Made by a program: the position numbers and the translations under genes. A DNA stretch of 64,000 bases from Catalimonadaceae bacterium JC749 (lineage in GTDB: Bacteria; Bacteroidota; Bacteroidia; Cytophagales; Cyclobacteriaceae). Below, one piece after another: positions 36,162 through 44,301 of this stretch. Under the pieces are notes generated by a model. That model was not told the origin of the DNA. It made no database searches and saw nothing but the letters and a program-made list of their open reading frames with translations. The stretch spans positions 496,001 to 560,000 of the forward strand of contig JAJNNC010000001.1 of NCBI GenBank assembly GCA_021730635.1, written 5' to 3'. Position 1 is the stretch's first letter, and each line of letters starts with the position of its first letter.

Positions 36162-38576
36162 ATGTTAAGAAATTACATCAAGACAGCCCTACGCAACCTG
36201 GTAAATAGCAAATTTTATTCACTGCTAAACCTGTTAGGATTAACACTAGGCCTTGCCTCCACCCTGTTCATTGTATTGTATGTGGTGGAAGAACTCCGAT
36301 ACGACCGCTTTCATACGGATGCCGATAGGATCTACAGAGTCAGGATGGACCGTTATGACAGAGGCAGCAAAACATTTGAGAGCGCTGTTACTTTTCCGGC
36401 AGTAGGCCCGGCCATGGAAAGAGATTTTCCGGAAGTAGCCGGTTATACCCGCATGTTGCCCTATGCCCGCGGCGTCTATGCTTATGAAACTCCGAAAGGG
36501 GAACTCCGGACCTTTCAGCAGGAACAGGCCGTTTTTGCAGACAGCAATTTCTTCCAGTTTTTTTCTTATCCACTGCTTCAGGGAGACCCGGCTACTGTCC
36601 TTCAGGGACCCAATAAGGTAGTTATTTCTGAAACAATGGCGCAGTTGTATTTTGGAGAGGAAAACCCCATAGGCAAACTGCTTACTTTCCGGGGTGAAGA
36701 AGTATTGGAAGTGACCGGCGTTATGGCTGATCCTCAGGCTTCGCACCTCATTTTTACGATAGCCGTGTCTATGGCAACATTGGAAGGCTTTGAGGAGTTT
36801 GAAACTTTGTGGGGCTGGTATGATTTCTATACATATATCAAACTTCGCCCTGCAACAGACCCACAAACTTTAGAAGCCAGGTTTTCTGACTTCATCAACC
36901 GCTACAAAGGAGAAGATTTACAGGAGGTGGGCTGGCAGGAAGTATTCTTACTGCAACCACTTACCAGCATTCACCTGTATTCTCACCTGAGTTGGGAAGC
37001 AGGTGTGAATGGCGATGGCAACACCGTCTATTTCCTGTTGCTGGTGTCAGGGCTTATTATCGCTATTGCCTGGATCAATTTTGTGAACCTGACCACTGCC
37101 CGTGCCATGAAACGGGCCCGGGAAGTAGGCGTGCGCAAGGTAGTGGGTGCCAGCCGTATCCAACTGATCCGGCAGTTTATGCTGGAATCTCTGCTCCTGA
37201 ATGTGACCGCTTTGGCACTAACCATGGTATTCGTACAGGCATGCCTTCCTCTTTTCAATCGCTGGTTACAATTTGAACTGACTACCCGTTGGCTGTTTTC
37301 ACCCTGGGGCTTAACTGGGCTTTTCTGTGCATTAGGATTCGGTACCATCGCCTCCGGATTGTATCCGGCCTTTCGCCTGAGTGCTTTCCGGCCCGTGCGG
37401 GTGTTAAAAGGAGCCCTTCCCTCGGCACACCGTGCCTTTTCCTTCCGACAGGTCCTGGTCGTATTTCAGTTTACGGCTTCCATTATTCTTATTGTGGGCA
37501 CTCTGGTTGTCATACAGCAGCTTCATTTTATGAAAGCGCAGAACCTGGGCATCGATCTTACCCAAACGCTGGTTGTCAGAGCCCCTTCCGTAATAAACCA
37601 GGAGACCCGCACCGACCGCCTGGAAGTATTTCGCCAAAGAGTCACTCAAATTCCTACCGTCAGGAGTCTGGCTGCCACCAGTAACCTGCCCGGAGAAGAG
37701 AACTTCGCCATCAGCTCTGTACGTAGTGCCCATGAGCCGGAAGTGTACCGGGACGTGTACAACGTAAGTGTTGATCATCATTTTATGGAAGACTTTGAGA
37801 TTACCTTTCTGGCCGGACGAAACTTTTCTGCTGATTACCCTTCAGATACGTCGGCAGTCATTCTCAATGAAACGGCTTTGAAGCTATTGCAATTTGAATC
37901 TGCTGAAGCTGCCATCGGCGAGAAGATTCTGTTGAATCAGGACCGGGAAGAAACCATTATTGGCGTCATCAAAAGCTATCATCAGGCTTCACTTCGGGAA
38001 GAACTTGACCCCGTACGGTTTATTCTGGCACCTCAATACACGGGTTTCTATGCGCTGAAGATCAGTGCCACACAACCACAGCAGACACTTGCCGACCTGG
38101 AAAGAGTGTGGCAAACCTTGTATCCGGGCAACCCAATGGATTACTTTTTTCTGGATGAACATTTTGCTCAGCAGTACAAAGCGGATGAACAATTTAAAGA
38201 TATCTTCTTGCTCTTTGCCGGACTGGCCATCCTGATAGCCTGTTTGGGGTTGTTTGGGCTAGCTTCTTACACCGTTGAGCAAAGTACCAAGGAAATAGGT
38301 ATCCGTAAGGTGCTGGGCGCCTCCACTTCCAGTATTGTCACGCTTTTGTCACGGGATTTTGTCAGGCTTATCGTCATGGCATTGGTGCTTGCCCTTCCCT
38401 CAGGCTATTTCATTTTTGAGCAGTGGTTGCAAAATTTCGCCTACCGGATGGAGATACCCTGGTGGCTGTTTCCGATCGTTGGGCTGTTGGCCTTACTTAT
38501 TGCCCTACTGACCATCAGTTTTCAATCGGTGAAAGCAGCGCTGGCCAATCCGGTGAGCAGCTTAAGAAGTGAATAG
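36162..38576 (+). CDS. FtsX/MacB-type permease (array member 4)
   Basis: These 804 residues begin MLRNYIKTALRNLVNSK. Helix-set motifs are MKRAREVGVRKVVGASRIQL and TKEIGIRKVLGAST; the tail is NPVSSLRSE. The first periplasmic domain contains the common FADSNFFQFFSYPLLQGDP block, shared in varied form by all members and typical of the MacB_PCD domain. Last gene of the 30937 operon: a new palindrome pair begins 7 bp after its stop, serving the next permease. Confidence 0.9.
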   Translation: MLRNYIKTALRNLVNSKFYSLLNLLGLTLGLASTLFIVLYVVEELRYDRFHTDADRIYRVRMDRYDRGSKTFESAVTFPAVGPAMERDFPEVAGYTRMLPYARGVYAYETPKGELRTFQQEQAVFADSNFFQFFSYPLLQGDPATVLQGPNKVVISETMAQLYFGEENPIGKLLTFRGEEVLEVTGVMADPQASHLIFTIAVSMATLEGFEEFETLWGWYDFYTYIKLRPATDPQTLEARFSDFINRYKGEDLQEVGWQEVFLLQPLTSIHLYSHLSWEAGVNGDGNTVYFLLLVSGLIIAIAWINFVNLTTARAMKRAREVGVRKVVGASRIQLIRQFMLESLLLNVTALALTMVFVQACLPLFNRWLQFELTTRWLFSPWGLTGLFCALGFGTIASGLYPAFRLSAFRPVRVLKGALPSAHRAFSFRQVLVVFQFTASIILIVGTLVVIQQLHFMKAQNLGIDLTQTLVVRAPSVINQETRTDRLEVFRQRVTQIPTVRSLAATSNLPGEENFAISSVRSAHEPEVYRDVYNVSVDHHFMEDFEITFLAGRNFSADYPSDTSAVILNETALKLLQFESAEAAIGEKILLNQDREETIIGVIKSYHQASLREELDPVRFILAPQYTGFYALKISATQPQQTLADLERVWQTLYPGNPMDYFFLDEHFAQQYKADEQFKDIFLLFAGLAILIACLGLFGLASYTVEQSTKEIGIRKVLGASTSSIVTLLSRDFVRLIVMALVLALPSGYFIFEQWLQNFAYRMEIPWWLFPIVGLLALLIALLTISFQSVKAALANPVSSLRSE

Positions 38577-38582
38577 GCACAC

Positions 38583-38687
38583 TGTCCGTTGTTGTACATC
38601 TATGTCCGAATTCGTACAACTCATTAAAAAAATGCTTTTCTAATTCTATAGAAAAACGGCTTTTTCATATTGGCACTATTGTTAGTA
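38583..38687 (+). promoter_or_regulatory. Paired palindromes and -24/-12-like promoter before the 38803 permease
   Basis: TGTCCG-TTGT-TGTACA at 38583-38598 and TGTCCG-AATT-CGTACA at 38603-38618 start 20 bp apart. TTGGCAC-TATTG-TTAGT follows at 38670-38686 with the GG 54 bp beyond the second palindrome. The leader to the ATG is about 107 nt, longer than at the other loci, and contains a small hairpin ACAGC-TATG-GCTGT at 38721-38734. Confidence 0.75.
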
Positions 38688-38802
38688 AATAAATGCTGAC
38701 AGTATGGGGTCAGACTGCGCACAGCTATGGCTGTCTGCACAATATAAACATAGACCATGCATACTATGATCGTTTTCTACGCATTCAACGCTTACTAATA
38801 AA

Positions 38803-41247
38803 ATGATAAAAAACTACTTCGTTATTGCCATACGAAACCTGCTACGGCATAAGGTGTTTTCGTTCATCAACATCTTTGGGCTGGCAGCCGGCATGTCTAT
38901 CTGTTTACTGATCATTTCTATGCTGATAGAGCAAAAAAGCTATGATCAGTTTCATGAGAATAAAGACCGTATTTACCGGGTTATTACTCATCCCTTTCCT
39001 TACAACAATACGGCTACCTCCCCTGATCTGCTGGCCGAAGCGCTGGAAGAATATACTACCATAACACAAACCACCCGGCTCAAGCGAGGCTTTGGCGGAG
39101 ATGCTACTTATCACCAAACTACCATCCCGCTGATTGGATTCTTTGCAGAATCTTCTTTGTTGGAAGTGTTTGATTTTCCTCTTAAATATGGCAACCCTCA
39201 GCTGGCGCTGCAGGAGCCTTTTTCTATCGTTCTTTCAGAAGAAATGGCTGAAAAACTTTTTGGAAATGAAAATCCGCTGGGCAAAGTTTTATCATTTGAA
39301 GAACGGGGTCTGAATGCTTTTGGCTACAGTCTGAGTGCACAGAAAGGTCAGCCTTATGGTGATTTTAAGGTAACGGGTGTTTTTGAGAAAACGACTAACA
39401 AGACACACATCCCCATGGACGCTTTCATGTCTTATGCCACCCGCCAGGGGCTGGTGCAGCAGGGTATCTGGGAAAAGCATGAGGAAAAATGGTCGGATGT
39501 TCACAATACCTATACCTATGTGCTGTTAAAAGAAGGGCAGTCGGTGGAAGAATTTTCAGCGATCCTGGATCAGGTGGCACAACGTGAATATGCACAACTG
39601 GAGGAAGCGTATCATCCCTACCGGTTCCAGGCACAACCACTAACACAGATTACGCCAGGTCCTTTTACCCTGAATAATCCGATGAGTATTCAGTTGCCGC
39701 GGGAATCCTATTATTTCTGGGGCATCCTGGCGCTGCTCATTATGGTCACGGCCAGTTTCAATTATACCAACTTATCCATTGCCCGCTCGCTGACCAGAGC
39801 AAAAGAGGTGGGCATCCGCAAGGTGTCGGGAGCTTTCCGCTATCATCTTTTTGGCCAGTTTATAGGCGAATCCATTATCATTGCCGTCTTGTCGCTGGGC
39901 ATGGGTATTCTTTTTTTTCAGGTCTTAAAATCCGGCTTTATCAACTTGTGGGTTAATCAGTACCTGGAATTTGAATTGGCTGAGAACATTTCTATTTATC
40001 TTTATTTTCTGGTATTTGGCATCATCGTAGGCCTGATGTCCGGCTTTTATCCTGCCCTTTACATGAGCCGTTACTCACCTTTGCAGGTGCTGAAAAATTT
40101 CAAGCTGGTTCGCCCCGGAGGTCTGGGTATGCGTAAAATACTCATTACGCTTCAGTTTACCTTCTCTCTTGTTTTTGTCATATCCGCGCTCATTTTTTAT
40201 AAACAGCTAGACCATTACCTGCACATGGAATATGGCTTTTCTAAAGAGAATATACTCAATGTAGAACTACAGGGCCAGGAATATGATAAAGTAGCCAGCC
40301 AGCTGGCGCAGGTCAATGCGGTAGAAGACATTTCAGGCAGTTGGTACGTTCCTGCCTCCGGTATTCAGATTGGCAAAGAGGTACGTATCAAAGAAACTGC
40401 AGAACCCTTATATTTGAATTACATGGCTGTTACGCCCAATTATTTTGTCAACCATCAGATTCCCCTGCTGGCCGGCAAAACATTCTCCCTGGAAAATCCT
40501 TTGCAGGAAATTGTAATCAACCAAAAAGCAGTGGGGTTACTGGGTCTGAACAGTCCGCAGGAAGCGATAGGCACCACGCTACTGGTTGAGGATACAGAGG
40601 CGACAGCAGGCTATCGTAATGTGGTAGTGGTGGGCGTAATCAGAGATTTTCAGGGAAATCTGCCCATAGAAGAGTTACAACCGATGATGCTGGATTATGA
40701 TCCGGCCAACATCAAAATTGCCAATGTGCGCATCCTGCCTGCAGATATCCGGGAAACCATGGCCTCCCTGGAAGAAAGCTGGCAGGCTATAGACCCTTTG
40801 CATGCCTTTGAGGCTCAATTTCTGGAAGACCAGCTGAATACCATCATCAGGGTTTTTGTGGATATTCTGAAAGTCTTCGGCTTTCTCACCTTCCTGGCTA
40901 TCACCATCGCTTGTCTGGGTCTTTTGGGAATGGCTGTTTTTACGGCAGAAAGCAGAGTAAAAGAGGTCGGTATTCGCAAAGTGATGGGTGCAGAAACAGG
41001 ACAACTCGTTTTTCTACTGTCCAAAGGGTTTCTGCAACTGCTGCTCATCGCTGTGGTCATTGCTGCTCCTATGGCTTATTTCGGCAATAACCTATGGCTG
41101 CAAAACTTTGCCAACCACATCTCCCTGCACCCCGGCACTTTTCTGAGTGGTATTGCCATCATGCTGGGCTTGGGCTTGCTGGTCATTGTATCACAAACAC
41201 TGAGGGCTGCCATGCATAATCCTGTCAAAAGTTTACGGGATGAATAA
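38803..41247 (+). CDS. FtsX/MacB-type permease (array member 5)
   Basis: These 814 residues begin MIKNYFVIAIRNLLRHK. This member is the most divergent of the set: the helix-set motif reads LTRAKEVGIRKVSGAFRYHL, and the last one SRVKEVGIRKVMGAETGQL. Its tail is NPVKSLRDE. The first periplasmic domain has an insertion around SFEERGLNAFGYSLSAQKGQ. It is transcribed alone: its own paired-palindrome promoter lies upstream and a second pair lies 13 bp after the stop. Confidence 0.9.
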   Translation: MIKNYFVIAIRNLLRHKVFSFINIFGLAAGMSICLLIISMLIEQKSYDQFHENKDRIYRVITHPFPYNNTATSPDLLAEALEEYTTITQTTRLKRGFGGDATYHQTTIPLIGFFAESSLLEVFDFPLKYGNPQLALQEPFSIVLSEEMAEKLFGNENPLGKVLSFEERGLNAFGYSLSAQKGQPYGDFKVTGVFEKTTNKTHIPMDAFMSYATRQGLVQQGIWEKHEEKWSDVHNTYTYVLLKEGQSVEEFSAILDQVAQREYAQLEEAYHPYRFQAQPLTQITPGPFTLNNPMSIQLPRESYYFWGILALLIMVTASFNYTNLSIARSLTRAKEVGIRKVSGAFRYHLFGQFIGESIIIAVLSLGMGILFFQVLKSGFINLWVNQYLEFELAENISIYLYFLVFGIIVGLMSGFYPALYMSRYSPLQVLKNFKLVRPGGLGMRKILITLQFTFSLVFVISALIFYKQLDHYLHMEYGFSKENILNVELQGQEYDKVASQLAQVNAVEDISGSWYVPASGIQIGKEVRIKETAEPLYLNYMAVTPNYFVNHQIPLLAGKTFSLENPLQEIVINQKAVGLLGLNSPQEAIGTTLLVEDTEATAGYRNVVVVGVIRDFQGNLPIEELQPMMLDYDPANIKIANVRILPADIRETMASLEESWQAIDPLHAFEAQFLEDQLNTIIRVFVDILKVFGFLTFLAITIACLGLLGMAVFTAESRVKEVGIRKVMGAETGQLVFLLSKGFLQLLLIAVVIAAPMAYFGNNLWLQNFANHISLHPGTFLSGIAIMLGLGLLVIVSQTLRAAMHNPVKSLRDE

Positions 41248-41259
41248 TAGACCTTATAT

Positions 41260-41365
41260 TGTCCAGGAGTGGACAAGCTTGTCCGGTCACGAACAGTGTT
41301 TGTGGGAAGAATCCTTGTATATGCCTTAATAACAAAGGTTTTTCACTTGGCACGCTTTTTCTATA
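41260..41365 (+). promoter_or_regulatory. Paired palindromes and -24/-12-like promoter with no gene directly after it
   Basis: TGTCCA-GGAG-TGGACA at 41260-41275 and TGTCCG-GTCA-CGAACA at 41280-41295 start 20 bp apart. TTGGCAC-GCTTT-TTCTA at 41347-41363 has its GG exactly 54 bp after the second palindrome. Downstream there is no reading frame above 20 codons before a strong terminator at 41517-41544. Confidence 0.72.
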
Positions 41366-41372
41366 AGCTATG

Positions 41373-41544
41373 ATGCCCTTCTGTTAGAGGTGGTTCTGAT
41401 ACAGAAGGTAGACTGATATACAAATGAGGCAGGTAACGAATTGTTACCTACTTCAGGCAGCCAATAATAAAAGTAGTTTATAGCAAGTACATCTCATAGT
41501 TCTCTAGTATTTAAGGCACAGGTCTGTATGGCCTGTGTTTTTTT
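41373..41544 (+). ncRNA. Candidate sigma-54-type small RNA between permease genes
   Basis: The unit has a predicted promoter (-12 at about 41361), a start near 41373 and an intrinsic terminator ending at 41544, about 172 nt. Two perfect stems lie inside: CCTTCTGT (41377-41384) with ACAGAAGG (41401-41408), and AGGTAAC (41431-41437) with GTTACCT (41443-41449) around GAATT. The longest frame is about 19 codons. It resembles no RNA family I know. Alternatively it is what remains of a deleted gene between its old promoter and terminator. Confidence 0.5.
41517..41544 (+). terminator. Intrinsic terminator upstream of the 41748 permease
   Basis: CACAGG (41517-41522) pairs with CCTGTG (41532-41537) around a 9-nt loop, followed by seven T residues. 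It lies more than 260 bp after the stop of permease 5 and 58 bp before the next palindrome pair, so it closes a separate upstream transcript. Confidence 0.75.
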
Positions 41545-41601
41545 AAATATGTAAGAAACCACAGGCAGACAGATAACCCTGCCTCGCAGTGCTTAAAAAT
41601 T

Positions 41602-41697
41602 TGTCCGTAAACGGACACAAATGTTCTCATGCGTACAGATAAGAGCTGGTAAAAAGCTCAAATTTGCCTGTTATCACAGATGGCATATTTTTTTCAA
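41602..41697 (+). promoter_or_regulatory. Paired palindromes and -24/-12-like promoter before the 41748 permease operon
   Basis: TGTCCG-TAAA-CGGACA at 41602-41617 (a perfect palindrome in its arms) and TGTTCT-CATG-CGTACA at 41622-41637 start 20 bp apart. TGGCAT-ATTTT-TTTCA lies at 41681-41696, the GG 45 bp from the second palindrome. The predicted leader is about 42 nt to the ATG at 41748. Confidence 0.72.
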
Positions 41698-41747
41698 ACC
41701 CAGAAGAAATAGTTTACTTTTTTACCTTTCACGCTAATACTGGTATA

Positions 41748-44123
41748 ATGCTGAAGAATTATCTGCTTGTTGCTTTAAGAAGCTTCAACAAACAAAAAGT
41801 ATATGCGCTGGTCAACCTGACCGGGCTTACGATCGCCATCGCCGTTGCTATCCTGGCGGTCGTTTTCATCCGTCATGAACTGAATTATGATGTCTGGGTT
41901 CCTAACCAGGAAAACATTTACAAAGTGTATAGAAACTGGGAGAACTCCGGAGGCTCGGCCTGGACACCCTACCCTCTCGCTGAAGTATTGCGTAATGAGT
42001 TTCCTGAAATTCAGAGTGCTACGCGCGTAGAAAACACAGGGGAAGTGTTGATTGCTACGGAAGATCAGCAAAAATCAATTTACGCTAAAGATGCTATTTC
42101 TACTGACAGTAGTTTTCTACAGGTATTGCCTTTTCCCTTGCAAGCCGGTGATCCGGAAACGGCACTCCAACCACCATTCTCTGCTATTCTAAGCCACACT
42201 CTGGCTGAAAATTTATTTGGCAATGAGAATCCCATCGGAAAAATCATTGTCTTTAATGACGACACCGACTACCAGGTGACAGGGGTGCTGGAACCTTATC
42301 AGGGAAATACCCACCTGGACACAGATATTATATTACGTGACACTACCTATGCAGGAGGGTCCTGGTCTGGCAATAGCCCTGCCGCCTATGTGGCTCTGGC
42401 TGAAGGGGCTGACATACCCTTTCTAGAGCAGAAGATCACAGACAATATCACACCCAGAATCAAGGCAGAAGTAGGCGACAGCTGGAAAAAATTTCCCGAC
42501 TGGAAACTACAGGCCCTGACTGCCATACATTTGAACGAAGCCAATGTGCATGGCCCTTTTGTAGGAGAAGGCCGGGTGCGTACGGTCTATATTATTGGCA
42601 TAGTGGCAGTGCTGGTGCTGACCATCGCCAGTATCAACTATATGAACCTGGCAACAGCGCAGGCAACAAGGCGCGCTCGTGAAGTAGGCGTACGCAAAGT
42701 GACCGGAGCGAGCAACCAGCAACTGATCCGGCAATTTCTGGCAGAAGCCACACTCCAGGCTTTTATCGCCTTACCGCTGGCGATGATACTGGCAGATTTT
42801 ACGTTACCTGCCTTTAAAATGGTAGTAAACCGGGATTTGGTATTGAACTGGTTTGTATGGAGAGATTTGAGTGGTTATTTGCTGGTATTGGTGAGCCTGC
42901 TGGGCATACTGTCTGGAAGTTATCCGGCGTTTTTTCTGGCTGCGTATCGTCCTACCGACGTGCTGAAAGGGCAGTGGCTACGTAAAGACAAGGGAAAAGT
43001 ATTGCGCAATGGGATGGTGGTCGTACAGTTCACCGGTGCCATGGTAGCTGCCATTGTCATGTTTTTTATCTATCAGCAGGTGCAGTTTATGCAAACGCAG
43101 GAACTGGGTTTTCAGCCGGAGCAGGTGATGGTGATCAAAACCAACACCAACCAGACCTACCAGAAAGTAGAAGCCATGAAGCAGCAGCTTTTGCAGAATT
43201 CTCATATCAGAGGCATTAGCGGAACTACTACCCTGCCCGGTCAGCAGGAATCAGATTACGCATTCAAAGTGGGAGGTTTTGAGGAAGATCAGTTTATTGA
43301 TATTTATTTTACAGACGCCGATTATACAGAGACCCTAGGGTTAACCTTGAAAGAAGGTAGATTTCTTTCCCCAGCCGATACTACACCCAATACTTTTGTG
43401 GTCAATGAATCCTTTGTGAAAGAATTTCATCTGGAAGATCCTATTGGTCATCCGTTGACTTTCAGTATGATGGAAACCACTGGCACTATCATTGGCGTCA
43501 TTGAGGATTTTCATTATCATAGTTTAGAAGAAAATATCAGTCCTCTTGCCATTTCCGGTGCTATAGATTCCATGCGCGGCGGATGGATTCACAATGTAGC
43601 CGTCCGGCTTTCTACACAGGATATACAAAGTACTATTGCTGAAGTAGAAACATTCTGGAAACAGATAGAACCTGCCCACCCCATGCGCTACACTTTTCTG
43701 GATGATGATTTTGCCGGCCTCTATGCCGAACAGGAGAGGCTGGGCAAAACATTGTTATACGCAACCCTGCTGACGCTGCTGATCGCTGCCCTTGGTTTGT
43801 TTGGGCTGGCTTCCTATATGGCAGAGCAACGTATCAAAGAAATAGGGGTGCGAAAGGTATTGGGGGCTTCTGTCCAAGAGATTGTGCTGTTGATGGGAAA
43901 AGATTTTCTCAAACTGGTGCTCATTGCCGGTCTGGTAGCGGCACCTATTGCTTTCTGGCTGGCACAACGCTGGCTTTCCGGTTTTGCGTACCGTATGGAT
44001 ATGACGGTCTTCCCTTTTGTGTTGGTGATCCTTTTGGCTGTGCTGGTTGCTTTCCTTACAGTCAGTTCAAGAGCTATAAGAGCGGCGCGGGTCAATCCGG
44101 TAGAATCATTGAGAAGTGAATAA
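41748..44123 (+). CDS. FtsX/MacB-type permease (array member 6)
   Basis: The start is at 41748 (MLKNYLLVALRSFNKQK), matching the paralogues; an earlier in-frame ATG at 41664 would place the start inside the predicted promoter. The product has about 791 residues. Motifs: TRRAREVGVRKVTGASNQQL and RIKEIGVRKVLGASVQEI, tail NPVESLRSE. TM1 is unusually rich in Ala/Ile/Val (TIAIAVAILAVVFI). First gene of a two-permease operon with 44302, the two separated by the third heptad hairpin element. Confidence 0.9.
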   Translation: MLKNYLLVALRSFNKQKVYALVNLTGLTIAIAVAILAVVFIRHELNYDVWVPNQENIYKVYRNWENSGGSAWTPYPLAEVLRNEFPEIQSATRVENTGEVLIATEDQQKSIYAKDAISTDSSFLQVLPFPLQAGDPETALQPPFSAILSHTLAENLFGNENPIGKIIVFNDDTDYQVTGVLEPYQGNTHLDTDIILRDTTYAGGSWSGNSPAAYVALAEGADIPFLEQKITDNITPRIKAEVGDSWKKFPDWKLQALTAIHLNEANVHGPFVGEGRVRTVYIIGIVAVLVLTIASINYMNLATAQATRRAREVGVRKVTGASNQQLIRQFLAEATLQAFIALPLAMILADFTLPAFKMVVNRDLVLNWFVWRDLSGYLLVLVSLLGILSGSYPAFFLAAYRPTDVLKGQWLRKDKGKVLRNGMVVVQFTGAMVAAIVMFFIYQQVQFMQTQELGFQPEQVMVIKTNTNQTYQKVEAMKQQLLQNSHIRGISGTTTLPGQQESDYAFKVGGFEEDQFIDIYFTDADYTETLGLTLKEGRFLSPADTTPNTFVVNESFVKEFHLEDPIGHPLTFSMMETTGTIIGVIEDFHYHSLEENISPLAISGAIDSMRGGWIHNVAVRLSTQDIQSTIAEVETFWKQIEPAHPMRYTFLDDDFAGLYAEQERLGKTLLYATLLTLLIAALGLFGLASYMAEQRIKEIGVRKVLGASVQEIVLLMGKDFLKLVLIAGLVAAPIAFWLAQRWLSGFAYRMDMTVFPFVLVILLAVLVAFLTVSSRAIRAARVNPVESLRSE

Positions 44124-44126
44124 AAA

Positions 44127-44290
44127 ACGGTATACGGTAGAAGGGTATACGGTAAAGGGTATACGGTAAAGGGTATACGGTAAAGGGTATGGGCGTAAGA
44201 TAAACAGACACCTTATACCCTGTACCGTACTACCATATACCGTTTTACCGTGTACCCTATACCGTTCACCGTACCACCGTGTACCTTTTA
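44127..44290. repeat. Heptad-unit inverted-repeat element 3
   Basis: The left arm contains four near-perfect tandem copies of ATACGGT separated by AGAAGGGT or AAAGGGT (44133-44187). The right arm runs ACCTTAT, ACCCTGT, ACCGTACT, ACCATAT, ACCGTTTT, ACCGTGT, ACCCTAT, ACCGTTC. The spacer differs from elements 1 and 2 (ATAAACAGAC region). The expanded identical units of the left arm suggest slippage. Located between permeases 6 and 7. Confidence 0.85.
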
Positions 44291-44301
44291 TCATTTAAGA
44301 T

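Noticed and set aside
33361-44290. Regularly repeated short units that could suggest a CRISPR array
   Set aside because: Units are 7-8 nt and contiguous without spacers, arms are inverted relative to each other and no cas gene is present.
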